From Paralvinella palmiformis (Eukaryota; Annelida; Polychaeta; Terebellida; Alvinellidae), in the NCBI GenBank assembly GCA_025642065.1, contig JAODUP010000012.1, positions 2,098,501 to 2,162,500 on the forward strand: a DNA stretch of 64,000 nucleotides, in the 5' to 3' direction. Position numbers and translations under genes: made by a program. The stretch's first letter is position 1. Every line of letters starts with the position of its first letter. The notes beneath the pieces were generated by a model that made no database searches, had not been told where the DNA came from, and was given only the letters and a program-made list of their open reading frames with translations. This document shows positions 24,719 through 38,926 of the stretch, piece by piece.

Positions 24719-26478
24719 ATAAGCAAAGACTATTTATAACAAGACGTGTTACTTCGCGTTTTAACATGGGACGCCATTTTGAATTCATGGAGCCAACATG
24801 GCGCCTAATGGCACTGGTTCATTCTGCGTCGCTTTCGGCTGCAGTAACAGAAAAACTATGCACAAATAAAGACATCCCCGAAAGGAAATGAAAGCTAGTG
24901 TAAATTTTTTATATGTTCTGGCTTTTTTTAAATAAAGGATATTTAAAAAAATAAGCATAACAATTTGAGTAGACACGCCCCTACTTGACATGACCCAAGC
25001 AGTAGGCCCAAGCAGGATCTATCTAGATCTATATTTGTTTCAGACAAAATTTTATTGAACAATATCAACCTGTTAATCGGTCCAGTTTTCTTTCAAGTCA
25101 ATGGGCATATTGAAATAGTTTATTTGATCATCTGTTTTCTAGTCAAATTACACCAGAATATACACTACAGTATGCCAATGTAATGAATGGCTATTTAGCC
25201 TGACAATAAATTATGAAAAACGTCTGTCTGGATTATTCTAACTAACGAAGGAATTTGTCATTCACTAGATGGCGCATAAGCAGCATCACATTGACTAGAT
25301 GGCGCTGATGCATTATTGTAGATATGTAATGTAGAGCTTATAGCAGAGAGCTTAAATATAGAGAGGCGTTACTCTTGCCGTGCCATGTTGAATTTTGAAC
25401 CAGTGGCGCCTCCAGCGACCGGAGGTATTTCTCAGATAAACAAAAGCTCTCTGGTTGTCCACATGTGATCGTGTACCTGTGTGCGATGGTTGAAATGAAT
25501 TGCCAATACTAAGTACTATATGTTACATGATCGCATACTCTTTTATTAATAAACACTTTAATTGTGCACACATGATATAGTTACAATCAGTCATTTGTTA
25601 TCAAATGGACAGAATAACCCAAATTGCTTCCAGCTCTAAACAACCACTACTACAAAAATATGATATTTAGTCCAGATCAGTGAACTATTTAAAGTTAGAC
25701 AGAATATACCCAGAGATGTAATAGACACATGCATTGACTACTGTAACAGATAACTCAAAATCATCTATCACATCCAACACCAGTATTTCTATCCAAGAGA
25801 TTGGCCTGTTTACATGGTATCTCATCATCATATAACTTCAAGGACTGAAACAGAACAATATCTTGTAAAATAATGACTTGAACCAAATGCATACAAGTTG
25901 GTTAAAGAATTTGATTTGATATGCATTTAAGTTATGAAGGTCAAGAAGTATACCAAATAAAGCACATGAGCTGAACATTCAGATACTAATTCAGGTGCTT
26001 GTAATTCTTTTTTGTATTAAGATATTAAATGGGCTGATAAAATTTCATGGGTTTGATGCCTTGTTTCTTATTTAATTAATTTTATAATACCAATTTTCAC
26101 CATTAATATTTATAAATATTAATTACCATCACAGCTGGCCCTGTCTGCTGTATAGGTCTCATATCTGTTAATACCTTCCTCTTTGATTTCAGTGGATGTA
26201 TGTGATGGATTTGGTACATAAAAAATAGTTGGAATAGCATTCTAGATAAGTTTATCTCTTGTCTGGTTAAGGAATTCCATTTCAGTGAAGTGCAAATCAT
26301 ACATTCTACAATTAATATTCAAGTATTTTAAATCTTTCCTCGTCATATATCTGAACGACAACAATTACTAACCCATCTTTTACTTCGGTCAATAGAAAAA
26401 ATAACAAAATGAATATTTCTACCATTAGTTGAGGTATTTAATAATTAATTTCATAACATTTAAATTATAAATAGAAGT

Positions 26479-26532
<54 letters not shown>

Positions 26533-27133
26533 TCAATTGCTTACGTTTAAAAATAAATATGGATGCAGGTGATCATGTAAATACTCAGCTACTTGTAATT
26601 ACTGTAATTAGGGAATAATTATCTGATTATAGTAATGCATATTATTAACAATAACAAAGTACAATATACCTCCCGCCCATAACATCTTCAGTGACTCCAG
26701 TACATGTAACTGTAAGCTTATGTATATCTTACATACCCATTTTGTGATTAACAGGTTGATATTGTTCAATAAAATTTAATAAGATTTTGTCTGAAATAAA
26801 TATAGATCTAGATAGATCTTTATTGGGCCTACTGCTTGGGTCTTGTCAAGTAGGGGCGTGTCTACTTCAAATTGCTATCCTTTATTCATATCAAATTTGT
26901 ACACTAGCTTTCATTTCCTTTCGGGAATGTCTTTATTTGTGCATACTTTTCCTGTTACTGCAGACGAAAGCGGCGCAGAATGAACCAGTGCCATTAGGCG
27001 CCATGTTAACAAAAGAGAGCTGTCCGTGACAATCTACCTCCGGCCGCTAGGGCTCTGGCGCTCCATGAATTCAAAATGGCGCCCCATGTTAAAACGCGAA
27101 GTAACACGTCTTGTTATAAATAGTCTTTGCTTT
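24719..27133. mobile_element. ~2.4 kb element with long inverted arms
   Basis: The left arm (24719-25079) and right arm (26750-27133) are inverted copies over several hundred bases, for example AGCAAAGACTATTTATAAC, GTGTTACTTCGCGTTTTAAC, GGAAATGAAAGCTAGTGTA and GAACAATATCAACCTGTTAA on the left against their complements on the right. The right arm carries about 50 extra bases near 27025. A third related block lies inside at about 25369-25447. The 1.67 kb core has no convincing reading frame, so this is a foldback-type non-autonomous element. Confidence 0.85.
26479..26529. repeat. (AT)n microsatellite
   Basis: Pure dinucleotide tract in the core of the long-arm element. Confidence 0.95.
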
Positions 27134-27829
27134 AATTACGCAGACAAAACAGAAATCGGGACCACGATAACACAAGCAGCCTTCCCGCCAATTATAATAG
27201 CTCAGAATATCTACACCTGACAATAAAGGAGAATGAGTTTCAACATACCCCCTTGAAGTGACAGGTGTCGATATCTATTCACCATCTACTCGTACCCTAA
27301 TGTAACAATAAAATGGGATGTTTCTGTCACCAAAACAATGCAATTAAACTTGATTGACATTTTCATATTGGTTGTTGCATTTACAATTTCATTGATCACA
27401 ATGGTCAATGGACTTACTGACAATTGAAATTTGAAAAATCGTAATTCGTTATATTGATTTAATGCTGCTGGGACCGAAAATTTATTTCGATTTAACCAAT
27501 TTTTCGTTGTATAAATGTTATATTCCAGTTTCTTTACTGTGAAAGCGAATGGACGTTTGGCTGGACCAGCTAACCACTTCGAATAAATATACTATTTCGT
27601 TATTTATAACAAAATTTTACTGTAATTGTAATTAATGAACAGATAGTTAGTGTTACTGAGCCAGTACTAAAACAGTACCAAATATAGATCAGTACTAAAA
27701 AGATACCGAATGTGTTAATAATTATATTGGTAGAGTATAGGCCCTGTAACGGGACATTATTGGGTCAATACGGTAAAAATGTACTGGGCCGATGTAAACC
27801 CAATAACGCTATAACCAATTGTCGTTGGC

Positions 27830-27915
27830 GTATACTGAAGCGCGGCCCATTTAGCCTACCATGTGCACAAAATTGACCGTAAAACACCAACCATAATAAT
27901 AATACTGAAACGATA
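27830..27915 (+). mobile_element. SINE 3' end fragment
   Basis: GGCCCATTTAGCCTACCATGTGCACAAAATTGACCGTAAAACACC followed by a TAA-rich tail, written here in part; it matches the 3' ends of the copies at 12.2 and 37.4 kb. The tRNA-like head is not recognisable upstream. Confidence 0.55.
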
Positions 27916-27959
27916 ATGTTCAATTAAAAGCAACACATGTTGTAGTAGTAGCAATATTA

Positions 27960-27982
27960 CAAGTAGTAGTAGTAGTAGTAGT
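27960..27982. repeat. (AGT)n microsatellite
   Basis: Trinucleotide tract close after a SINE tail. Confidence 0.9.
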
Positions 27983-30900
27983 ATCTTATTTCTATTTTCT
28001 AAGAATAGAATCCTGATATAACAAAACAAAGTACCGTCTATGTCAAGCTACATGGTTGGACGTAACGCTGATATAAATAAATGTAAGTGACCGAGTTATG
28101 GCTCAGTTGAAACTTTATATAAATTGATTTTTCTATCGTAGGAGACAATCTTTACAGGATAGATTTCTACATTTGACCGACGGAGCTAAACTGATAGTAA
28201 TTTTCTTTGTATTCCATCTGTAAAGTGAGATTTAGAAGTAAAAATAGTTCAGTGCGTATTCAGTTGTTCTGTATATGTGGTAATGTGTAGTTAATTAATC
28301 TACTTCAAAAGGCACGCCGTTCTGACAATTTCAATGAATATAGCGACAGGGCTCTACGTGAAATAAAAACACTCAAACATTTCGTATTCTAACATGAAAT
28401 ATGCCCTTTATGAATACCAAAATACAAACCTTTGTCATCACCAATTTGAGATTGCATTAAAATATTGTCATATTGTCAGAGGTTGATATTTATCACAGTT
28501 GAAAACTTCCCCAATATCGATTAAGTCAAATGTGAAGGAAAAAAACACATCACCAAATAGATCATAGAAGAATATTGATGATGTCGTAAGTTCATCATCA
28601 TATTAGTTTATTTATCGTCTTCGGGAACAAATAAGAGAACTTAAAATGAATTATATAAAGTTACTATTATGTAACCATTAATGCACATATAATTCTTAAC
28701 AATATATTTAATAACGACATAATAACATTGATACATATCTTTGTGTAAAATTGTGGCCCTTTGTTTTAGTAATATTATTTTTTTTATTCTATCATATAAA
28801 CTAATAATTTCTCTAATTAAAATATCCGTTAGAATGTAACCATTCACATATGCCGATAAAATATTCAGATATTAATTTAAACAACGTTTGTGTGATTAAT
28901 ATAATGTATTGATTTAATTATGACAAGTTCTGTTACTGAACACCTTTTGGGTATTTATGACCTAGTATCAGGTGTTTGTTTGTACTTAGAGCGTATGTGT
29001 CAGCCGGAAACAGGGTACCCTGGAATTAATCCGCAGAGTGGTGCTATGATGCAACTAACTTATTCCGAAGATCGTATATTCTATATGGTCTTTGGCTATT
29101 CACGCTAAGCTTGCCAGTTGCTAACATTGAAATTTCCCGGTGAGTATTTTCTGATATTTCCAAATCATAATTTCTCAAAAGGAATGAATATATCAAAACA
29201 TGGCCAAGAAGTAACTAGTTGATTGGTTGAAAACATAACAATCTAAGACATTTGGGCAAGAGAAAGGTTTATCCTAGAACTATAATAAACGCCTTAATAT
29301 TTAGGCAGCGAGAAATTCACAAGTCCAGTGGGCACCTTTCCCATAATGCTAAATTTTATTATCGTTGTTAAATATTTATGAATGATAATTAAAAGTACGT
29401 AATCATAAGAAATATAAATTTAATAACCGGAAAGTACCAAAATATTCATTCTGATTGAACTTTAATTCTTCTTTGCTGTCAGCTTTTAGTATTCTGTTTT
29501 ATACTGTGAAATATTTATCTCTCTAGATAGTTCCTAATCATTTGTATTAGTAGTATAAATTTTGTATCTAAATAATTTTAATTAAATCTAAATGCTTTTA
29601 AAGTATCATGCCTCTTTCTAATCAAATTATTATATGTTCGTAAATTTCCAGATTCTAATTCAAAAATATTTAATAACCGAAAACTACCGAAAATACATTA
29701 TCTAATCCAGTTCTTATTACGTGTTTGTAGCACTTTGCTTGGTGGGAAGTATTATTTCTATTTATATGACCTGATCTCTTTCACACTGGATATATGAGTT
29801 TACACCTTGCTCATCTTTTTCTCAAGTATCTCACATATGAATGATTTATAAATGTTTATTTGATTTTCAGGAATTGTCTGTACTAGAGGAGGGTGGGAAA
29901 CACATATTTCTCAAGAAAATTTTCCCAAGGAAACACATATTTCTTATATATATATATATATATTACACACACGCACACAAATTTAGCGTTCTTTTAAATT
30001 CTTTTCAATTCCAATGCAGCATTCCGTAATTTCTACCAACTGCCAAAGTACCAATCTATTAAAAGTCTCCACGTAAGTGAGTAAACAGAAACAGTTTTAT
30101 GTGACATCTTTAGTTAATGGTACCACTGTAAATGAAGATTCACCAAATTCAAGTTTGCTAAGTTGAAGTATAACAGTTTGCAACAAGTTAGAAAGTGTGA
30201 GAGAGATAATCATATTGGACGGTAGTTATTTGGTACCGAAGCATCACAGCTTGACATTTTTAGTATTACTATTAGCATACCGTTTCTAAATTATTCAAGA
30301 ACAATTACAAACTGTAGACATTTATCAAGTACAGAACGTCTCTACGCTATCAATTTCGTCCAGTGGCACATGTGTTCAGTGGTGACATTCGGGTTTGATG
30401 TAGAACCCATTTTCATTTTACTAACACAGTTTTCTGCTATAAAATCGTGACCAATAATAGCCATAAACAGTTGCTAATCCAAATGTTTCCTTTTAGGAAG
30501 GACACAATTTTTCTGTATCTGCAATAAAACTGTTTTTAGGATATTCACCAAATAGAAATATCTGTTTGTATATTATAATTGTCCCTTTTGCTAGGTACAC
30601 GAAAGAAATATAAAATATTCAGTGGTAATTATTGCCAGCAAACAAGATTTTTGCCAAGATAATGTATTGTGGTGACTTTCGAAGTTATGAAAACAACACC
30701 TGTTTACAATTTTGCAATATACTACATCACGAGGTACAGGTATTCAGGTGATTCTTGGTATTTTAATAATAGTTTATTGATCCTCTTGCTAAACAGTTAT
30801 CATTATCTTATATTATGAATCGCTATTATATAAAGATAGCACACCTGTAACATCACATGAGCAATAATATATGGAAAATGGGCTAACCCCCCCCCCCCAG

Positions 30901-31481
30901 ATAGTCATATATGCCTAAAAGTATACTGTATTATTTGAATTTAAGAGAAGCTAAACTTATAGGTTTATTGTTGGGTCTAGCATTATATAAATTGTGCAGG
31001 GGTTTAAGTAACAGATTGTTACACATGTAATATTAATAAGTAAATAAATCCCTCTTCATCAATATTACCAGGTTATCTTATGCTAAGACAACTCTATTCA
31101 CAGTGGATGACTAATCATGGGATGCATTAGAATTAGAACTGTGCACAAAAGCCTGAAATGTGTCCAAATGTTTGACATGGATTTATTGCAAAAAGACTTG
31201 TTAGACTATACAAATTATCGTATGGTGGGGTATTGCATCAAATAATATAGATATACATAGGTCTACCGCAATGAGTCAGAGTATTGAATGTAGTCAAATA
31301 TCACAGTAAAAATATCGACCCTTCAATACCGTGTTAATAAAAGTCCACATTAGGGCCATGCCTATATTAATAATTACATATCATGAGGTGGCATTCTGGT
31401 CCCAAATGCCCTACTAACACTGAACAACAGGTGAATCCTGTATAATGGATTTCAGGTTGCCTAATAAATCACATCAGAAGC

Positions 31482-31560
31482 CGTCGGTGGTCCAGTGGGA
31501 AAGATAAGCAGTTTGTGATAGCTCTGCTTGACTGTTCCCATGAACCTAGTATATGTTTAC
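31482..31560 (+). mobile_element. Possible tRNA-like SINE head
   Basis: GCCGTCGGTGGTCCAGTGGGAAAG resembles a box A region (GTGGTCCAGTGG). A weak box B-like segment follows. Uncertain; no family tail was found. Confidence 0.3.
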
Positions 31561-32352
31561 ACTTCATTAATTATTAATTATATATAGCCGTTACATGCAT
31601 AAATAACAACATCTGGGTTTGATCTATGTAGTTGCGTAATGCGGCAGGTTGTCTGTCCACATAAATTAACTGGCACTATTCTTATTTGAGTATTGCTGTA
31701 AACTACCAAACGTTACTTCGAAGGTCGAGTAGCTGAAAGTTCAATGTCAACGTAGCGGTGGCACGATGAACAGCTAAATTTTCTGCCTCGGCTAAAAATT
31801 ATCCATGGCAATTAAATTCGTCTTTTGGAAAAGTTAAAGGTGCGACGTTGGTGTGTGAATTGTGTAGGAACAAATTCAAACCGAATCCCATCGTTTTGTA
31901 AATCAAGTCATAGATTATTTTCTAAAAAGTCACATGATCAAAATCATGTATAGTTGACCTTCTGGAATTTCCGATGGATAATTGGTTTGCCAACACACGT
32001 ACTTATGCCATTCGTTAATTATCTTATTTATAATTATATTTATAGTATTTATTTATAAAAAATGGTTGTTCAATATATCAATAAGAAAGAAAAATTCCGC
32101 TATATAAATTTGAATTTCCAACAATAACAAAACATTATGAAACTTTACTTAATTATCTATACACAGATGTCGACAACGATGTTTGTATAGAGCGTTCTCT
32201 TTTATATTTACAGAATTCCCAATAAACAGTTGTTTATATTAAATAAACGTAAACATTCTTCGGGGCAAAATCCCCGAACATAATAAATACAAAGTTAATC
32301 GAAATATATTTAGTTCGGTTAACCAGACTAACGCATACTGAAGAAAGTCAAA

Positions 32353-32358
32353 TTTATT
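32353..32358 (-). terminator. Candidate polyadenylation signal of gene B
   Basis: AATAAA on the minus strand about 230 nt beyond the gene B stop codon. Confidence 0.5.
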
Positions 32359-32585
32359 CTTGCCTTTGTTGGTTGATATTTTTTGTGAGGATTCAGTCAC
32401 TGAACAACTGAGTCGAGTTTTAACGTGCAAGTCGTAATTGTAAAATGTAACCATCAACGAAATGAGAATTGTCACAAACTCACTCATTTAAATACAACAA
32501 ATATCTGTCCCCGGGCGCCATACAAAACGGAACCAATCGGAAATCGTTCTTCGCGTACTCTGCGGCTGAAAAATGTCTTACAAGT

Positions 32586-33175
32586 TTAATCGTAACAAAC
32601 AGAACTGGCGATCTCTATGGCTACGTCGCTCAGGACATCGAAGTTGTTCGCCTTAAAATAGTACAAACTGTTCGATATGATGCTCAGGATTTCGTTCTCG
32701 TTTATGTTGTAGGTAACCCCAACACCCATGATGCTGACGGACTCGTTCCGGATCTTGGCAGCCGTCGGTAGCAATAATTCCGGATCACCTGTGTTCTCGC
32801 CGTCAGTAATCAGTATCATCAGGTCTCTGGCGTTTGGCCGATTTCCGCCTTTACCTTTGGCTATCAGTTCCCGTTCGGCGAGAAGCAATCCGCCTGTTGT
32901 GTTGGTGCTGTAGCCCATGAAGGGGAGGTCCAAGACCGCCTTTATAACCGCTCCGTAATTTGATCCGTATTTTTTAAAGTCGAAGTCAAGTCGGGCCTCG
33001 TTCGAAAAGGTGACGACAGCAAATCGCATATCGGCGTTCTCCTTGGCCAGGACCAAATCGATTACTCGCACAATGAAGTTAAGGATCTTCTTCCAGTTAT
33101 CCGTATTGTCATCGATGTTCGTATCCCGAATGCTACCCGAACTGTCGACCACGAATATGATATCCATAACACAAC
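32586..33175 (-). CDS. Gene B terminal exon (VWA domain)
   Basis: 590 nt, acceptor TGTGTCAG|GT, phase 1; opens CVMDIIFVVDSSGSIRD and ends SSVCYD-stop. MIDAS motifs DSSGS, NTTGG and TDGE are present, so divalent-metal ligand binding is plausible. Same length and end as the gene A terminal exon. Confidence 0.9.
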
Positions 33176-35472
33176 CTGACACAACAAGAACAATTAGAAA
33201 TGGCGTTCCTCATAGACATGGGGTCAATTCAATTCTGGAATTGACATTGACCATCAATTCCAAAATTGGAATTAATTGTTTAAAAAAATAGCATTGGAAT
33301 TGATAAATTTTGAATTGAAAAAACACAAATTAATTAACCATAAATGTTTCTTCCATGACAATTCTACTTGGAATATATGTTAAGTATTCCAAGTAGGTAC
33401 TCGGGAGTACCTACTCATGGTAAAAAGTAGTAGGTAAAAAAGAATTGGTAAAAAACGGAATTGGAATCGATACATTTGGAATTCGAATTGATAAATTGGA
33501 ATTGACCAAATGGAATTGATTCGAACAGACCGATCCAGACGAAATGCGTTGCGTCGGTTACCAACTGCGGTTTCGGGTTAGAAACAGCTGTGGCGCCCAC
33601 TGTTAACAGGGGCTGGCTCCTTTACACTAACGATAAATACTGGAAATCTTTCAGCAAATTATTTCATATTATACGGAGACTGAGACTAGTATTTCAGCCG
33701 AACGATTGCGTCTTTCCAAAGGATTTAATACAATATTTATCAAGACATAAGCCAATTATTCAGCGGACCGATCGTTCAGATGAATGACACAACTAGTTAT
33801 TCATGCTGACTTGTAGCAGATGTTTTAGCATGGGTTTCAATGTATTAAATAAATTGATTTTAAAATTAAAAGTTTAGCTGAATGTAAATTGATTTTAATG
33901 AAGATTAAAAAAAGTTTTGGAAATGTTATTTTTATTTATACCTGGGAACCAATAATATACGCATCACCTGTATATTATTAAATAAAAAATATTTTTACAT
34001 TAGAATATCGGTTATTCTTGCCTTCGCATATGGTGTTGGTTCGAGGCTGGTCAGCCGTGGTTACTTCATGCATGTTCCATCGATAAAATATGGATTTTGT
34101 TAAATGATAGAAGCAGAATAGTACATGAACGTGTTCACCAAATACAGACACAACAGCAAGTTCAACACACTACGTTCAAAGTATACAATAACTGTGGATG
34201 GATCACATTCTGCTGCCTCAAGAACATTTAATAAGGTTTGCTAGGTTGTCTGGGTTTTTCTTTGAAGGAGACCATATGCTAGTGGTTGGAAGAGATTGTC
34301 GACTAGTCCCTCGATAACATAGAGTTGAGCGAATAAGTGAGGTGCAACAGAGAAGGTACCGTCCATACACCAAGTCTCACAAGATGTCAGGTGGCAGAGA
34401 TGTTCTCTGGTTGCAAACACTAGGATGCATTCATCTGCTTCGGGTCCATTGTCATAATGAAGGAAATTGATTGGATTCTCGCCGACTGTTTGAGCAAATA
34501 TAATTTTTTCGCCAAAATGTCCTATCTTCCAAAAAATAACTGGCCGAAACGTCCTAGGTCAAAACGTCCGCTGGCCAAAACGTCATAGATTCGGTAAAAG
34601 CATGTCGTGTTTCTTAATCGCTCGAAATTTGGAAAAGATAACACATCAATGATTTGCTTACCAAAATTATTCAGATCATCCTCTGAAACTGCTGAGCACT
34701 TAACACGCATATAAACATCAGTGTCTATGTTTTCTTTCAGGCTTGTTAGGAAATCCTTGACATGTATTGAACAATGTTGCTTATTCCTGACGAATTCGAA
34801 CCCAACACAACTCGTCATCGCTAGGCAGTGATCTTTGCATTTATCTACGGTGTGTATGCCAGACACCGTGCGTCCATTCCCAACCATATCCGGAATCTTC
34901 TCAAAAACGTCATGGCAACCTGAAGAAAATATCGGTTAGTTGAAGAAAAGGACAAAACATATTTAGCTGATTAAAGACCACATAACAAGTGTACACAAAT
35001 ACATATCCATTTGGGAATTATTAACTTTTACGATTCCCATTATTATGAACAATAATATACTACTCCATATTATTTACACAGTTATACGCTTATAGTATAT
35101 TGTATATCTGCAGATTCGGACAATCCATTTCTCTGGATACATCACAACCAATCAAGGGATAGGCCGCACGAAACAGCAAAACCATAAACAATTCTGCAAT
35201 AGTTTCTTATTATTGTGCTTATAATAAATGATTCATTTATTTTGTTCACAAATTCAAGTGCAAGTTTAGCATGTAAATTGAATTCGTTTGGAAAACACGA
35301 AGTCAGAGAATCAAAACCTTATTTTTGGTCATTCCGGAATTTAAATAAGACAATCATGTATCACACACACACAAACTTACACAGTCATGTATCAGCCCGA
35401 TGCAGAGCACACACGCAAGCACAGACACACAAACAAACACAAGCATGCACAAATACATAAGCACACACACAT

Positions 35473-35527
<55 letters not shown>

Positions 35528-38500
35528 CTACATGCTTGATAATATATTATTCCACAATTGAAAAGCTTTTGTCTACCGGTACGTTATGACTAATCTTCCA
35601 CCATAAAATTTGAATACCTGTCTCAGCCTTTCTGCGCCGTTAATGATCTGACTGTCTCTGTGTCCATTTGGCAGCGACACCAGACTCACAACTTTCAAAT
35701 AACACTAGATACAATGTATACTATTGGTATTGACTGACACAGTATGATTTTAGTGAAATACCATGTAGATACTTTTGCTTTCAGCTTCAATTAGATTAAA
35801 AGATCAAATCAAATGTCATTAACTTAACAATATGATGCTGCAATTTGGTTTTGAATAGTTACCATATAAATATTATTGAAACTTTGAATTTAAAATCACG
35901 GGAAATCATTCACATGGAGAACGAAGCTAGTGAGTGTATTTGGAGGCAGATGCTCCTTATGATGATCTGTTTAATTTAATTTCAGATAAATTGATACTAT
36001 CACGATTTTATTTCGCAATTAATTTAGTTTTTGGCTGATTCCAACTGAGACTATTACAACTTGCATTAACAATAATAATAATAGCCTAAATGGCATTTGG
36101 CTTAGCTAACTCAAGTGAGGGAGACGCATATTGCCTGTAATTTACTGCTTCACAACGAAGACTAATTCAAAACGAATATAGAATAGATGGTATATTCGGC
36201 GGAGAAAACCTTGCCAGTTGCCTGACAGGATGAAAAACTCCCCCTACTATAGTGCTGGGGGCTGGACTTAGACCTCCGACCTCCCGCACAGCATGACCAT
36301 GAGTAAGAAAATCGCACCCTCAAATTCATGAAGCCAAAGAGGTAACAGTATTAAAATGGATAAATTATAACCTGGATTGACACATATATCCTTTGTTAGG
36401 GTAGAGATAACCGTATCTCGACCACATCCATTTGCTCGCTGAGCAGCTCCTGGTTTAATTATTATCCATATGATACTAGTTCCACGTGGTGTGTCTGATT
36501 AACCATCAAACAGTAGCTGATTCAGTTTTGGCAACCATCCATTGACAGCTCCCTATCTACTCCCATGTTAATGTCTGCCGAACTGAAGCAATTGTTATAT
36601 GCGTTTTGGAAGAAATTCTTCAATAACAATCCTAGAATTAGATAGAAGTGTCTGGCGTGGTTCTAGAATTTGACGAACTATTAGAGTTCGAAGTCGATGA
36701 GATAATTGTGAGATAATCTATTTATGAATTTGGTGCTATAAATGCAGGTTATCAATTATGTTATTTTGTACGCACGGAGAGCTTTGGGCCTAGATTGATG
36801 TCTGTATTAAATTTTTTGGTGAGTGTGGGGGGGGAACGGTAGTGTGAATTAATAAGGAAGCTACCACTGAATCAGCCATATGCCAATTCATATAAACGTT
36901 TAATCCGAACCGAGAGAATTACAAGCGAATAAACTAATAAGTCAAATGATACTTGCTTTCGATTGGGCATTCTTTTTCAAACCGTAAACAACAAGAGTCG
37001 GGTTTTCTCCATTCTACCACCTGATGTTTGATACACTCGTTATTTTTTCTGTTATAATCTACTGCCTGACATTGGGGATCTTTGGTACATATGTCAGCAC
37101 ATGCTAGAGCATTGGGTACCTGGCCAACATTATATCCACCGTTCGAATTGTGTTCACGATACTCGAATATTCCACAGGCTGAATATGTAAGGTAAGAATA
37201 GAAAAAAATTACAACAACCATTACTCAAACATTTTTACAATTAATATGCAGTTCATCTAAACACACACGCACGCACACGCACACACATACTGTCATATTT
37301 GCACATATATACGCGTGCGCACACAAACATTTCTGTTTTAAGATTTTGTGTTTGTTTGATGTTTTACAGTCACTTTTGTGCAGAAACTAGGCTAAATGGG
37401 CCGCTCGACCTCCAAAGGTAATGTCAATGATGAGAGACCCTTCAGGCATACCCACACCGAGATCTGAACTCAGGTGGTTGAGATCTGTGGTCAACCGCGC
37501 TACCAGTTAGACCATGGAGGCACCCCATTTGGGTTGTAAGAAAACTGTTGATTACGTGTTTGACGTCTGGGAGTGTTGAGCAGAGGAGAATTAAATAAAT
37601 AAATAAAGAAACAAACATGCAGGTAGACAGGTAGGCAGATCGATAAACAAACAAACAAACAAACCCCAAAACAAATACTTACCTGGTTTAAGAATAGTGC
37701 ACACCACACGCAAGTAGGCATCACTGTACTTGAAAGGCGTGAGACTGCTGACAAAATCCATCCTGTACGTCCGACAACGACTAAGGCGCTCGATGAAGTC
37801 GAACCCACGACAGTTTCTGTCAGCTAAACAATATTCTTTGCAATGAGCTAACGTGCTGACGTCATCAACTCGTTCTGCATATTTCGATATCATCCCCTTT
37901 ATTTTCTCGAACTTATCCCGGCAAGCTTAAAAAGGAACAAAAAATGAAAGAAAACACCCTTTTTTTCGAATCGGACCGAAAGGTCATTTCAGTTGACCCA
38001 TTTCGGACAAATCCAAACCAGAAACCGAACGAATAACCCAATCGCCACCTACCGCCATTCGGACAGACCTTCTCAAAGCGGATGCAGCAGGTGTCGTGCT
38101 TTTTGCCCTTCATGTTCGTGTGCATGTAACATTTACGCTCATTCTTCCTATAATCCACTGCTCGGCAGCTGTGGTCCTTGTTACACAAGTCGGCACATGC
38201 GGTGGCGCTTATTACATAGCCAAGGTCCTTTCCGCCTCGGGAACTGTATTCTCGATATTCAAACATTCCACAGGCTTTTAACGAACAGAAAGATGATTGA
38301 ACACAGTGGTTGAGGAAATTAATGAGTGGCTGTTAAACAGGAGTGCAGACAGACGGACATCCAGACACACAGACAGCCAGACACACAGTCAGACAGCCAA
38401 CCAGACAGACAGACACACACAGAAACATAACACAGGAGCATTAATAGTTTCTAGAACAAGTACCCGTGCATATATGCACTTATATATACCTGATTATACA

Positions 38501-38857
38501 CCTATGTATAGAGTGAATATGGGTATACAGAAATGTTAACAGGACTAGTGGATGTATGCAATGATGGATGGATGGATGTAGTGGGTGGAGTGAGAGTGAT
38601 GATATAGAAAGGGATTTAATAGATTAAATTTAAGAAATTAATGTCACATATCTGACTTACCTGCTGTTTCATCATTATGCAGTTCTGAAATTGACCAAGT
38701 TGTGTTTTAAAATAAACGGTTTAAATGAAAAACAATGAAAATGAATATGTAAGAGAATTGATTATTTAAAGGTAGAAAATAAATCGTACACACCTGTTAA
38801 GTAATCTACTTCTGTTATATCAGATGGTGTAACAGACCATAATTAGGTTTTAAATGC

Positions 38858-38926
<69 letters not shown>

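Larger units (their letters stand above)
19400..32585. other. Gene-free interval with nested transposable elements
   Basis: 13 kb between the FABP 3' end and gene B. I find no exon chain. It holds the inverted-repeat elements listed separately, microsatellites near 21.76, 22.04 and 26.48 kb, an (AGT)n tract at 27960-27982, SINE tails, and a poly-C run near 30888. The longest open frames (20553-20966, 24192-24590) look like chance. Confidence 0.6.

Noticed and set aside
35455..35522. Regularly repeated tracts considered as a CRISPR-like array
   Set aside because: Plain dinucleotide microsatellites in an intron; no spacer structure and the genome is animal.
37442..37893. Overlapping minus-strand frames with LFVCLS-type low-complexity tails
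   Set aside because: They read through the PAN-b 2 donor into a (CAAA)n intron repeat and a SINE; only 37683-37925 is coding.
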